Source: Strigops habroptila
Lineage: Eukaryota > Chordata > Aves > Psittaciformes > Psittacidae
Direction: 5' to 3'
Assembly: GCF_004027225.2 (NCBI RefSeq)
Contig: NC_044288.2
Coordinates: 6,933,719 to 6,997,718 of the forward strand
DNA: 64,000 nt
Within the stretch, counting starts at the first letter, position 1. Every line of letters starts with the position of its first letter. A program made the translations under genes and the position numbers. Positions 23,301-34,623 of this stretch are shown in pieces. The notes beneath the pieces were generated by a model that worked only from the letters and a program-made list of their open reading frames with translations, was not told where the DNA came from and did not search any database.

Positions 23301-26300
23301 TGGGCACAGAGGGGACAACGCCGCGCTCAGGAGTGGCTTCCGGCTGTCCCCTCACCGCTGGCACGGCCCATGGCCCCGGGGCTCTACCTGGGGGTAGCCC
23401 TGCCGGTCAGTGATCTGGAAGAGGTACCAGTGCTCCCCGGTGCTGTTCTTCTTCAGCAGCAAGGTGAGGACGAGGGTGAAGGTGTGGGGCAGCCCTCGGG
23501 GGAACACCTTCCTGCAGGGACCAGTGTCAGGGGTGGCCAGACCCTGCACCGTGCTCCAGTGCTGGTGGCGGCACCGGCCCCAACACCCCAACCCCTGCAG
23601 CACCCACCAGCACCACCCCAAAGCCACTGTCTCCACCTCACAGCCCTTCCTGGGATCCGTGCACTTATCACCACAGTATCCAGTTTTGTCCCTGACCCCC
23701 AAGGCTCCATGGGATGGATGCTCCCATGGCAGGGAGCATGGGAACCATTCCCAGTGGGATGTGCCCAGCTCGCCCGCAGCCTGCTCAGCCCTGGAAACAT
23801 TTGCTCCAGGCTCCGTTCTGCTCCCACCTTGGCTCCACACCAGCGGTTTTCCAAGCCACTGCTCTGGGGCTGGACCAAAGCTTAGGGAACAGGCCAGACC
23901 CACCGGGCCCTTCTGCTCTCCATGGGGCACCAAGGAGCAGGGCTGGGGTGGGCACCAAGGAGCACCCATGGGTACCCCTCTGGAGCTTGTGACCTGGCTG
24001 CTGGGGCCACCTCCATGCTGAGCATGCCCCAGGGCTGGCTGTAGGCGGTTGCAGGCACCCAGCCAAGGGCAACACCAGTCTGGAGCATCCACCATCCCGA
24101 AGCCATCTAAGGACTTGGCTGCCCAGGTCAGGAGCCAAGGCTGGGACTCCATCGCCCTCAGGAGAGCCCCATGCCAGGCACGGCATTGTGCCAGCCCCGG
24201 GGCTATGTGGGGACATGCAGGAGGAGGCAAACCACAGCAGCTTCCTCCAGGAACAGCTCCTGAGGACATGGACCTGCTCCCACCTCACCACACTGCAGCA
24301 TCCGTGCCAGCCCGGCGGCGAGCACAGCCTCGGGCATGGCCGGGAGCGGGTCTGTGTGCGCCTCCCCCAGCATCCCCACAGCCCCAGCAGCGCCTGCTTG
24401 GAGCTCAGCAGCATTTTGAGCTTGTCTAGACCCTGTCGAGCGTCTGCCAAGCCGAGGAGAACAGCCACGGAGCAGCCACAGTGCTGCAGTTGCGTAATGG
24501 CTGGCCACAGCCCAGCCCCACCGCTGCAGCCCACGAGTTACTCTCTAGGAGGAAGGTGACTCGGGCATCTCTGCATCCCCCCGGTGCCATGGAGCTGCCT
24601 GGCACCTCCATCGTGAGCTAAAGGCAAAGCCTAAGAGCTTCACCCATCCCTAAAACACAGGGACGGAGCCCGCGGATGCTTTGGCCACTGCAGACCCGCG
24701 CCTTGTGCCACCTGCACTCACTGTGTCGGTTGCACCAGCGGCACGGCGCCCAGGCGCAGCACCAGCAGCCCCCGTGCCTGACGGACCTTCTTGATGGAGG
24801 AGATCTTGAGCAGGTCGAACCTTTTAATCAGGTTAAAACCTACAGGACAAGAGCAGAGGAGGTGAGAGCTGGCCCTGGCACAGGCGCTGAGGGTTGATGG
24901 TCTCCAGGTAGGGTGCGGACCCCATCCCTGTGGAGTCAGGGCTGGCAGGGACCCCACCTGCAGAGCAAGAGGGGCTTTTCCTTACCCGTTATATTCTCAT
25001 ACTTGTCCCCAACCAGATCCTCATCCCAGAGCTGTGGGCACAGCTCCCCTGCAAGGCAAATCCATGCATGACCGCAGTGTCCCCAGGGCACAGGGCTGCT
25101 GTACAAGCAGGGTTGGACTGTGCAGAGCTCCCCAAGCCCAAATGGGTCTGGGGGTTGCCAGGAGCTTGCCCCAGCCCACCGAGGCCGCTGGCAGCTGTGG
25201 AGCAGCACAGCTCCAACAAACACCACAGCCTCTTGCCCACCAGGAGCAAAGCTCAGGGCTGGCAGGGGCAGGTGGGGAGCTCAGAGCTGGCCCTGCCCCT
25301 CCACAGCAAGTTCACCAGGTGAAGCAAATGCTGTTCCCAGTCACCGCGTGTTTTGCCTCCAAACCAGTGCCATGGCTGGAATTGGTATCAGGAGACTCAG
25401 ACAGGTGACACGGACACCCAAGGTGGGGAGATGGCAGCCGGAGATGGCAGCCAGAGCAGGCCTTTTTCTGCCATCCTGGTGACACCCTCAGACCCAGTGG
25501 CCCTAGGGACACGATGAGGGCTCTGAGCTGCAGGGAATGCTGCGCCAGTGGCGGTCCCGGGGATGCAACTGCGCTGATGTATTATTGCTTTAGCAGCATC
25601 AATCCACCTCCACTGGTTGCTACCAGATGTTGGGAGGTGCGAGACAGAGAAGGGAACAAGCGGGTACCGACAAAGGAATTTGTTTTTGTGTCTCCGTGCT
25701 CACCAGCCCTGGAGCAGGTTTGGCCCCCGATGATGGATTCACTCGCCTCTTCCCAGCCCTCAGCCATTCCCAAGGGGCAGCTGTGGCCCCAACAGCCCCA
25801 GGTTCACCTCCACCTCTGTCTGAGGCGCCTCCCCTTGCTGACCCCTGGCTCGCATAGGGCCAGCAGCAGTGCAGGGAGGTGCCTGTCGCCCCCCGGACCC
25901 TGACATGGCAGTGGCTCCCGACCAGCCCCGCAGCACGTGTCATGTGGTGGCTGGGGTGAGCTCCCTCCCGCCAGTGATGAGATCATCCACAGCGGGGCAG
26001 GGGGTGGAAAGAGAACATAAATCACCCCAGAGTGACTGCTTTGGAGCCTCTCCCCGCCCCAGCGCTGCCCCTTCCCTAATGAAGGGCTGGGAGCCAGAAG
26101 AACACGCCGGGTGCTGGTGCTGGCTGCGGTGCCCCTTGCATGGGCAAAGGACCCCGGATGAGCCACTGCTCCACCCCACAACGACTGATGCAACCACGGC
26201 TTCGCTGCCAGTGGCTCCTCCCCACCATCCGCCTGGAGCTTACCCCGAGCCACGGCCAGCCCCACACTGTGACCCACACACAGTGGCCTCCATGGGCTCA

Positions 26301-26955
26301 GTCATCGTCCCGCTGTCCCCAGCTCCACGTGGATAGCACTGAGCCCTCCACCGTTGGCATGGACCATGGCCAAACCTCTTCCCACCTCGCAGCCGGAAGC
26401 CAAACCCCCCTCGGGAGCTCAGTGCATCTTCACTGCTGCCCAGTGGTGCTGGCTCACCTACAGAGCAGCCCCGGACAGCGCTGCTTTCGTTGCCAGCTGG
26501 CACCAGGCACCCAGTGGCCGGACCATGGCCAAACCCCTTCTTCCCTCCATAAGCATGCGGCATTCCCAGTACTCAGCTGTGTCAGGGGTGATAGAGGGCT
26601 ATCCCCAGGCTGGCTCCCCATGTCAGGGCTCTCCCTGGCCTCCTGCCTGCACAGGATGCTGAGCAAAGCCCCACAGCCCGGTGGCGGCACACAGCAAGGA
26701 GCTGATGTCCACAGCCACTGGTCTGGCCACCAGCATGCCCTTGTGTGCGGTCCTGGCATGGTTCATGGTGTCGCCTGGGCACCGCTGCCCTGTGATCCCT
26801 CTTTCTCCCCAGGCACAGGCAAGGAGCAGGACAGGATGCTCCCATGCGGACCCCAAGCCCTCACTCACAGTGCTCCTACCTTCTGCCGGTGGCAGCTCCT
26901 TCCCCTCGCAGGCACTGATGAGCCCCATGAGCACGAGGGCCCAGAGACCCCTCAT
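8396..26955 (-). CDS. COL16A1: Collagen alpha-1(XVI), FACIT collagen (70 coding exons, 1610 aa)
   Basis: Collagen XVI is a secreted homotrimeric fibril-associated collagen with interrupted triple helices. It is found in matrix near basement membranes and binds integrins. I placed 70 coding exons with GT-AG borders and continuous phase, summing to 1610 codons plus stop; human is about 1604 aa. The order is a signal peptide ([18 protein letters not shown]), a thrombospondin/laminin-G-like TSPN domain (about residues 47-246), a linker, then alternating Gly-X-Y blocks and short Cys-containing interruptions. It ends with the conserved [14 protein letters not shown] interruption, the last collagenous block and the C-terminus [10 protein letters not shown]...KGPFG. 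Most triple-helix exons are 36, 45 or 54 bp and begin with a complete Gly codon. Together with one untranslated first exon this gives 71 exons, the human number as I recall it. The start has a good Kozak context (GCACCATGA). Confidence 0.97.
12695..13717 (-). other. COL16A1: COL16A1 intron 48, largest intron of the helix region
   Basis: At about 1 kb this intron is several times larger than its neighbours. It holds CACAGAGACC repeats and a GAT/GAG purine tract (about 13280-13440). No missing exon is implied: the peptides on both sides join as in the human chain. Confidence 0.7.
13283..13442. repeat. (GATGGA/GAGATC)n purine-rich microsatellite
   Basis: The plus strand is almost purely GAT, GAG and AAG trinucleotide-like repeats, about 160 bases long. 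The matching minus-strand open frame, rich in Leu/Ile/Ser/His, is an artefact. Confidence 0.8.
16488..16641 (-). mobile_element. CR1 LINE 3' tail fragment in COL16A1 intron 34
   Basis: The plus strand reads TCATAGAATCATGG, then GGGACCTTAAAG, GGGCAGGGACACCTTCC and CCAACCTGGCCTTGAACAC, the hallmark reverse complement of a Chicken Repeat 1 tail. The element's 3' end with its ATTCTATGA repeat faces low coordinates. Only about 150 bases are present, a typical 5'-truncated copy with no ORF. It lies a few bases beyond the exon 34 splice donor and has the same orientation as the gene. Confidence 0.93.
16654..22319 (-). other. COL16A1: COL16A1 exons 8-34: N-terminal collagenous domains
   Basis: Exon starts and ends on the minus strand (low-high): E8 22266-22319, E9 21543-21578, E10 21081-21107, E11 20850-20912, E12 20674-20715, E13 20548-20592, E14 20316-20351, E15 20115-20177, E16 19942-19986, E17 19761-19856, E18 19602-19640, E19 19294-19338, E20 18995-19030, E21 18742-18858, E22 18622-18657, E23 18471-18506, E24 18312-18395, E25 18182-18226, E26 18020-18055, E27 17883-17936, E28 17596-17712, E29 17491-17526, E30 17247-17354, E31 17044-17157, E32 16915-16968, E33 16805-16846, E34 16654-16689. 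Cysteine interruptions include CPPC (E9), CEVC (E21), CLSC (E24) and CGQC (E28). E31 keeps only one Cys. Every exon in this block starts and ends in phase 0. Confidence 0.93.
16730..16800. repeat. (GGCAC)n pentanucleotide microsatellite in COL16A1 intron 33
   Basis: GGCAC/AGCAT pentamers repeat about 13 times directly after the exon 33 donor. Confidence 0.85.
22476..26955 (-). other. COL16A1: COL16A1 exons 1-7: signal peptide, TSPN domain and linker (NC11)
   Basis: Coding exons: E1 26880-26955 (signal peptide), E2 24986-25048 (one Cys, one N-glycosylation site NIT), E3 24722-24839, E4 23388-23511, E5 23024-23299, E6 22870-22950 and E7 22476-22607. E3-E6 encode the TSPN beta-sandwich. Landmarks shared with human are [15 protein letters not shown], the WYLFQIT strand, SWHKVVV, VHLDC and FDLQQ...IYCD...EGCCEI. 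E1 to E4 are split in phases 1, 1 and 2; from E5 onward the junctions are phase 0. The first two introns after the start codon are the longest in the gene (1.8 kb, and 1.2 kb before E3/E4) and show no mobile element. Confidence 0.93.
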
Positions 26956-26991
26956 GGTGCCCAGGGCAGTGGCTCGGGGTGATGCGGCTGC
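26956..26991 (-). other. COL16A1: COL16A1 5' UTR portion of the start-codon exon
   Basis: A strong acceptor (CTCTCTCCCTCTCAG) precedes 36 untranslated bases and then the start codon. Translation must therefore begin in the second exon, with an untranslated first exon upstream. No upstream ATG is present in this segment. Confidence 0.75.
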
Positions 26992-27914
26992 CTGAGAGGG
27001 AGAGAGATGTGGCAGCAGTGGGGCAGGCACGTGGTGGGCACCAACACTGCCAGCAGAGCCACCAGCACTGAGAGGATGCTGACCATGGCTCAGGCAGGTT
27101 TTGGGGGGGTCAGCGTGGCCCCCATGCACTGCTGGATCCCCCATCTGCTCCACACCCAGCCCAAGCACACAGGGTAAGCCCCAGCATCCCGGCATTCATG
27201 GGCTCAGTCCAACCCCAGCACCCGGATTTACTCCGAACATCTGGAAACACAGAGGCTGAGGTGCCCTAGAGCAGAACCGGTGCCTCCTGCAGGGACCCCC
27301 CCGGGAGGGTCTCGCTCCCTCCTGATCACATGTGGATCCCCGCTTGGCCCAGACCCTGCAAGTCACGCCGACCTGGCTCCCTCCTGCCTGCTTCCTGCCA
27401 CGAGGCAAGGCCGGGCTGCAGGAGCCGGCGCTGGGACACACCGGCCACGCTCAGCTCCACTCAGCACGGCAAGAGCGTGACCGGCATCCCTGCGCCTTCA
27501 TCCCAGCCACAGCAACCGAGGACCCTTATCACCGGCAGCCCTGCCTCTGCCTTGCCTGCTCTGTCGCACCCCCAGCTCTTCTGCACCTCTGCCCTGAACA
27601 TCCTGCATCTCCCGGCTCCCCTCTGCTGCGTCTGGCACTGCTTGTGCCCACCCTGCTGCCCTTGAACCCATCCTGCTCCCCCTGCACTCACCCATGCCCC
27701 CATCCCGCTCCCGCCGCCCCCCAGCTGCTCCCCGCCGCCCCCCGTCTTTCCAACCCTCGCACCCTCCGCACCGGCGGGTCCCCCCGGTCCCGGTTCCAGC
27801 CCCGGCCCGCCCCGGGGCGGTGATTAATGACGATAATTAACGGGGAACCCCCAGTTCCGCGCCCGCCCGACGGCGGGTCCGCGCTCTGCCCCGCTGCCCG
27901 TGCCCGGGGCTCAC
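26992..27914 (-). other. COL16A1: COL16A1 intron 1
   Basis: This is the intron between the untranslated first exon and the start-codon exon. It is mostly featureless, C-rich on the plus strand. Near its 5' end it has an AT-rich island (27820-27843) containing two ATTAAT/AATTAA homeodomain-type cores. Confidence 0.55.
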
Positions 27915-28200
27915 CTGGCGGGGCCGGGGCTGCCCGGGGCGGGAGCGGGTCCGGCCGGTCGGGGCGGTGGGAGCGCCGCGGGACACCGGGAGCTCCGCCG
28001 CCTTCCCCGCCTCCCTCCGGGGGGGCCCGGGCCGCCCCCGGCGCTGCCCGCCCTCCGCCTCCCAGCCCGGGGGGGGACCGAGCTGCCGCCCGCCTTCGCA
28101 TCCCCGCCCTCCTCCTCCTCCTCCTCCTGTAGCGCCTCCCCACCCACCTCCCCCCTCCCTCCCCGGGGCTGGACCCCCGCCCGCAGGACAGGACGCATCC
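27690..28200 (-). promoter_or_regulatory. COL16A1: COL16A1 CpG island with untranslated exon 1
   Basis: A dense CpG block. On the minus strand a good donor (CCAG then GTGAGC) ends an exon at 27915, so untranslated exon 1 runs from 27915 up to an unknown start, perhaps 28100-28200. The island includes an AGG trinucleotide run on the minus strand near 28110-28130 and GC-box-like CCCGCCC strings. No TATA box is evident. Confidence 0.65.
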
Positions 28201-31200
28201 CAAACCCCCTTCCCTGGCTTCCAGCCATGTGGAGCAGCACTTCATTCCCAGGGACCGGAGGGGACCCAGGTCGTGGCACTGAGGATGGCATCGCTGGCCA
28301 GAATGGTCACCACTGTGAGGAGGAGGGTGCCCCCCCCAGGGATGCTCCTCCGGTGCTTGGCGGCTTGGGGACAGTCTGCCCCGGAACAAGGTGCTGGGGC
28401 TCAGGGTCTCTGCTGCCATCCATCCCACTGGCATCGCTGCTGGCAGCAGGAACGCTGCCTGTGCCCACCAGGGCTCCTCCCTGATCCCCAGCAGCAGAGC
28501 CATTGACTCTCCAGAGCTGAACCGGCCTCACTGGGCACTGAATAGTTCCAGCACCCATCCCAGTTCCCACCGGGAGCCAAACAGACGTGCCAGCCCCGAA
28601 TACTGCTCCAGTGCCCCCAGTGCCCGGCTGCTTGGATCCATGCCAGCATCCCATGCCAAGGCGAGCCAGCCCATCCCGAGCCCCAGCAGGCAGGGAACAG
28701 ACCCACCCAGGACAGCAACTCACTCACTCAAGTTCGGGTCTGGGGAATGCAAAGCACCCATGGGTGTCCCCATCCCTGAAGGATGCCCGCACAGCACCAC
28801 AAGGCCGCTGCTCAGCCGCTTTTCCTCCCAGACTGTGATGAATCTATTTACACTGAAGCTTTACAAACGCGTGTGCGGGACGCATCCATCTCAATGAAGG
28901 CGCCGCAATTAACAGCTGATATTTATTCAGCCCACAGTAAATAAGCTGTCGCAGGCAAACCAAGCGGCTCCACTCTGCCATTTATAGAGGGCCAGCCCCC
29001 AAGGTGCGGTGACAGAGTGCTCCATCTTCCCTCAAGGTGCCTGCTGCAGTAATTAAGGGTAATTAAAGCAAGTGGGGACGAGACAGAATGAAACTTCCGT
29101 AATTCCCGCTCATTAGACAATTTTTCACCACGAGCTTTTTCTTTCTTTGTGGCCACCCAGCAGCAACAACTCCCCGTGCAGGGTTTGAGCACCTCGTGGG
29201 TGGGACCTGCCCTGGCCCCACAGCCCAGCCCTGGCCCCACAGCAGAGCAGGGACGAAGGGCAGCCCGTCTCTTCCTCTCAAGCCAGACCAGCACAGCCAG
29301 CAGCAACCAGGGCCCTCAAATCCAGCTGCGAACATCTTTGGGTTCCTCCCTCCTGCTGCTCCTCCCGTACCTCAGTTTCCCTCACTTGCTAGGGTGCTCC
29401 CCTGGGTACGTTGTCCCCAATCCAGTGGCATGAAGGGACCTTGCCAGCCCCAGGGACACGGGGTGGAAACCTCCACTCCTGCTTCCCCTTGTGCCAGCGC
29501 CTGGGATCCTGCCTCCCCAGCACTCTGCTAAGGGGGGAGCAGTCTGTCTCCAGCCCATCCCGGCTTTCCCTGGAATGCTGCCGAGCTGGGGTATGGAAAA
29601 TCCACATCTTGCGGCCCCTGCCCACCGACCCAGCACGGAAAAAGCAGAGGCAAGCTGCTCTTCCAAGGAACACCGGCGCCAGATGCCAGGAAACACAAGC
29701 CGGAGCAGAACCCGGCAATTTTCGGGCTGGAGACAATTTGCCTCCAACCCCAAGCGTTACCACGGGGCTCCCACCTCCCGCGCCGAGCTCAGCCCCCCCA
29801 TTGCCGGGGGCGATGGTAACAGCAGCTCTCCGGCACGCTGCATGGGCAATGGGCAGGAGGGAATTCCTGTGGCGGGGATTTCGGCGGTTCAGCATTTATT
29901 TCTGCACTGATTTAGGCACAAATCCCCTCTCCCTCCCCCCAGTTCCAGCGTTCAGCCGGGAAGGAAGGAGCCTGCGGGGATTCTTTCCAGCCTGACAGGG
30001 CCCGTTTGTTTCCGCGGCGTTAGAACAGCAGTTTTGCCTCTTTCGGAGGAAATAGTTTGCCGAAGAGCGGAGCCAAGCGGAGGAGCTCCGGTCCCCCCGC
30101 GCTGCCTGGCGCGGCGCAGCCTCAGAGCCGGTTCTCCAGTATTTCCGCCCCCCAAACTGAACAGTTTTGGCACGGGGGGGGACCAGGCAGCTTGGCTCGG
30201 GTGGAAGCTGCGGATGGAAAACGGCTCCAGAGCTTTCCAACCTGCTTGGACCCGTCTGTACCCTCCAGACACTGCCCAGACCCGCAGGACTGGGGGCTCC
30301 CCCTTGTCCCCCCACAAACCTGCACCTCTCACCCGGGCTCCATTCCCTCGCCACATATGGCGTCTCCGTGACTAATAAAAGCTGCTAATTGCCAACAGAT
30401 GCCCCGGGAAAGCCTGACGCTGCCTCTCGCGGCTGCGCTTGGCTGGGAAGGGAAGGGAAAGGAGCTGGAGCCAGCCCCCGGAGCGCCGGGCGCGGGGATC
30501 CCAGCGCATGGGGGCTCCTGGCAACTGGGGCAAGAGGATGCGGCTGCCGTCAGTAGGCAAATCAGCAGCCAGGTCATGGCAGCGGGCAAACATCCCTGGG
30601 AATGGGATGAGCCCCGTCGCAGCCTCTCCTGCAGCCCTGTCCCCCCATCCCCTGCTCCGGCATCTGTTGCACAACTGGAGCTGGCAGCAGCCCAGCGCTG
30701 GCAAACCGCGGGCAGGAGGCGGCTGTGCCGGGCTGGGATCCCCTGCCTCGTCTTCCTGCTGTGGTTAAGGGCGGTCTAATGAGGGGGTAGAATTTGGCAC
30801 CTCCCCTTGCCTTCCTCAAGGGCAGCCACCTCCTCCCTGCCCTCATCACTGTGCTGCAGCCCCCAGCCTGCTTCTTCCCACACTCCAAACCCAAACTAGG
30901 TGGTGTTGGGATGAGCTGAATTATGTGATTAGTGCTTCAGCCTCAACTGAGCTGCCTGGGGGGGCCGGGGAGAGACCCCCCACTCCGGGGGGTGGTGGGT
31001 ACTGACAGCTCCAGGCGCTCCCAAGGCAGGTTCAGTCCATGATGCTCTCCATTATCGTGCCCAACTTCATGCCCCATCTCACAGTCACATCTCCACGGCT
31101 CCCAGTCTGCTCTGGAGGACAAACTGATGCTGTGGTGGGGGAAAGCACATCTGCCCCCAGCACCCAGGGGCTCGCGGTGGCCCGGCTTTGCAGGGTGCTG

Positions 31201-31880
31201 AGCACAGATGAGGAGCAAACCAGCACCTTGGAGGCCACTGGTCCAGGCTGGGCAGCATCCTTTGCCCAGCGGTCCCTGCAGTGCTGGCATCCCCGGTGCT
31301 GTATCCCATGGCTCCCACCAGCTCCATCCCTGAGGGAAAGTTGTGCACCCAAAATGCAAGTGCCGAGCAATAGCCATGACCAGGGCACGCTCCCATTCAT
31401 CACAACCATCCCCGGCGCATTATGACACACCACGGCGGGATGGTTTCAGTGCATGGTCCAGCCAAGCTGCTGGAGATCCACACCACAGATCAACCCTTAG
31501 CACAGCCCCCATTAGTCCTCGAGAGTCAGGATGCAGGGATGTCCTCTCCTCCAGCACTGACCCAAGCTCGAGTCGTGCCCCTGCTCTCCCAACACAGCTC
31601 CTGGTCTGGCACAAGCTTGGCACTCCCTGTGCTGATGCCAGGGATGCTCCATGTTACATCCCTCTGCAGATTGCATGGGAATTGCCTCCAAAGTCACTAA
31701 TTTGCTCATGGATTAATTACCATGTAATTCACTGTTCCTGGCTCCCGCGATAAGACACGCATTTGCAAGGCGAGGGCGTGGGCTCAGCAGGATGCTGCGA
31801 GCAGGGGGGGTACCAGCCACCACGGAGTGACAGCCACCCCCTTTCCCTGGCTTGGACACAAGGCCGCGGCCCCACGGCAC
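28200..31880. other. Intergenic region between COL16A1 promoter and ADGRB2 3' end
   Basis: There is no exon, RNA gene or mobile element that I can support. Most is unremarkable GC-rich single-copy DNA. Two stretches stand out as AT-rich and motif-dense: about 28830-29150, entered separately, and about 30350-30400. Confidence 0.6.
28830..29150. promoter_or_regulatory. Candidate conserved noncoding element upstream of COL16A1
   Basis: About 300 bases of AT-rich, non-repetitive sequence stand out from GC-rich surroundings about 1 kb upstream of the COL16A1 CpG island. They contain several TAATTA/AATTAA homeodomain cores, AGCTGATATTTATTCA-like and TTTACA elements, and no open frame. This profile is common in vertebrate enhancers, but conservation was not tested. 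Confidence 0.3.
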
Positions 31881-32316
31881 CACAGAGAGTGAACTTTTAT
31901 TTCCAACAACGACAGCACCTTCCCCGTGGGGGGGGGACGGTGGGGAGGGCTGGGACGGGGCGCCGGGGGGCAGCCGCTCGCGTGCACACGGTGCACGACG
32001 TGAAGAAACATCCTGGTACAAAAGAAATGAAGATCCGACGGCCTCGATGGCCGGTCCTGCCCTGGGGGGTGCAGGCGTGAGCGGTGGGGTGAGCATGGGC
32101 GGGGGGGTGCACGTGTCCCCTCCGCACCCGTATTTGGAGGGTGGCAGGGAGGAGAAACCATGTAAAGGACGAGCGGGAGGCGGCCACGGCTGGGGGTGGA
32201 GCACAGTGTGTCCCATGGGAATGGCTCCAGCCACGCAAGGGGCCCCCGGCTGCCGCCGAGGATGGAGCAAACGCAGCATCTCGGCTGGTCCAAGGCGCTG
32301 GTGACGGGCGCGGGGC
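31880..32316 (-). other. ADGRB2: ADGRB2 3' UTR
   Basis: A short untranslated tail follows the QTEV stop codon and ends just after the polyA hexamer on the minus strand. It is C/G-rich and shows no repeats. Confidence 0.75.
31896..31901 (-). terminator. ADGRB2: ADGRB2 polyA signal
   Basis: AATAAA on the minus strand (GGAAATAAAAGTTC context), about 415 bases after the stop codon. It is the only canonical hexamer in the interval. Confidence 0.8.
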
Positions 32317-34623
32317 TCACACCTCGGTCTGGAAGTCACCATCAGCCACATCCAGGCCGGCGCAGGGGCCCTCCCAGTCTGCACATCTCAGCTCCAGCCG
32401 GTCCCACTGGGCACTGGGCAGGGAGCCCAGCGTCATCGCCTTGAACGTGCTCCATGGCTTTGGCGGCGCAGCCGGCGCCTGGAGCTGCTGCTCCTTGGGG
32501 TTGGCCGCATCCTGCAGGCAAAGATGGAGCTGCGGCAAGCAGCCAGGTGCATGGCAATGTCCCACCACCACCCCATCCCAGGGCACAACCACCACCATCA
32601 TGCTCCATCCCATGCCGGATGGGGCTCAGGCACTTACGCTGGCCATGCTCTTCTCCCCGCCACCCGACGAGACGCTCCACCGCTTTTCTCGCTGTGGAAA
32701 AACCCACCGCGCTCAGCTCCAGCGTCATTCCAGGGATGCCCCATTTTGCCATCAGCCCCAGTGCATGCAGGGGGAGGTGGAAGGGTGCAGAGGAGCAGGA
32801 TGGGGTCCCCAGGACCTCACCTTGGAGGAGCCGGCAGCCGGGGCTCGGTACCGGTCCAGTGTGTGAAACTTCTGGTTGAGCTCGTGGTAGAGCTCGGAGT
32901 GGCGCTTCCGTGTGTGCATCACCTTCTGTGGGGTGAGAGCAGGGCCTATGGCCATCCGCATGGCTCTGTGCCCCTTGGCACATCCTCCCCACTGCCATCC
33001 CCATCCCTGACCCCTTCCTGCCTGCTGGGGCACCCAGAGCCCCCTGCAACACTCCCTCTTGGTGTTTTAATCAAGAGCCAACACTCCTTATTGCCTGGTA
33101 TAAACCCCTCTGAGCTCGGCTGACGCTTTGCTCACAGCAAGCAGAGGGAACCACGATGAGCTGGTTTAGACCCTGGATGGCACCCAGCCCCATGGCGGGG
33201 CTTACCTCAAAGTCCAGATCTGAGTATCGCAACCTCTTCCTCTGGCAGGAGACACGCAGAGCCCGGAGCAGGGGGAGGAGATGGAGGAGAAAAGGGAAAA
33301 GTCTTTGCAGGTCCAGGATGGGGCAGGGGGAAGCTCATGCCAGCCCCAGGCTGCGCCCCTCACATGAGGCAGAGCCCGGCTGGGGACATGGGGCTCCAGG
33401 ACGAGGTGAGGACATGCAGACACCCACCATGCTGCCCCATGCAGAGGGTGGGGTGCTGAGCAGGGAGCATGGAGGCAATCCATGCAACACCCTCACCTAA
33501 ACCCCATCCCTGGGCATGTGTCCACGCCAGCCCCCCGCTCACCTCCAGGGACCCCACTTTCATGGCAGAGCCGGGCACGGTGCGGGGCATGGTGCGGCTG
33601 CGCTCCGACAGCTCCGAGGCCAGGATCTGCCGCACAGTGGGATGCTGTTTGAACTGGAGGCTGTAGGGAGCCTTCACTGTGCCGTAGGGCTGGCTCAAGT
33701 TCACGTTGACATGATCCACTGCGACGAAGCCGGGGTAGGCATCACCCTCGGCTGCCGGGCGCCCCGTCCCGCCAGGCACCCCTTCGTCGGTGCTCTCATC
33801 CCGTGGGAAAGGCTTGAGGCTGCCAGTGCGACGTGGCAGCATCATGTAGTCACTCTCGCGGGGGGGTTCAGGGGCCCGCAGCCACCCATACTCCAGTGGC
33901 CGCAGGCTGCTCTCCGTGCACAGGTACACGGGGCCCGGTGCCTCCAGACCAAGCTGCTGCGCCGGGGGGTCCCCCAGCTCGCCCAAGCCCGCCACCACGT
34001 TTGGTGTCATCTTGGGGACCTGGACCAGGATGCTGGAGGGAGGGATGTTCCCTGGCAGGCTGGAGAAGCCCAGGCCACCCTCCGAGGTGGTGTTGAGCTT
34101 GGGGTCTTCATCCCCATCCAGGGAGATGCGGGATAAGGTGCCCGTGATGGTGGCAGGATTGCAGGTATTCACCTCCTTGAAAAGCACTGCAAGAGAGAGC
34201 AGGGTCAGGGCCGCCCCATGGGTCTGACCCCCAGCATGTGCTGCCTGTCCCTGTCCCATGGTGACAGCAGCCCCAGCACAGGGGCCGAGGACACCCCACC
34301 TGTCTGACACGCCAGGTCAACGTCCTTTTCAAAGTCTGTCTATAAAAATACAGAAACGGGGGAAGAGAGAGACAGAGGAGAGAGACAGAGGGGGAGAGAG
34401 ACAGGGAAATGAATGCATCTTGGCCAGCATAGGGGGCAGTGGGGTTTGCAAGGGGGACCCTGCCCCAGTGGGGCGAGCACCCCACGCCACTGTCCGCTGC
34501 ATCCTGCGCTGGTGCTGCCGCACTCACCAGGATCTGAACCTGCCCGTTCTTGCAGGAGTCGGGCGAGTTTTCATTCTCCTCGCTCCTGCACCCCCCCATC
34601 TGACACTTCACCACGTCCTGGAC
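32317..34623 (-). other. ADGRB2: ADGRB2 exons 25-31: cytoplasmic tail
   Basis: E25 34528-34623 (QDVVKC, Cys-rich juxtamembrane), E26 34300-34339 (40-bp exon, [13 protein letters not shown]), E27 33543-34186 (644-bp exon, Pro/Ser-rich, [13 protein letters not shown]), E28 33206-33241 (36-bp exon, [12 protein letters not shown]), E29 32821-32925 ([16 protein letters not shown]), E30 32638-32691 ([10 protein letters not shown]) and E31 32317-32511, ending in [12 protein letters not shown] is a class I PDZ ligand, known in BAI receptors to bind synaptic scaffolds. E28-E30 are frame-neutral. Confidence 0.94.

Noticed and set aside
27080-27763. Additional small gene in COL16A1 intron 1
   Set aside because: Open frames are short, Pro/Ala-rich and unsupported by splice sites or homology.
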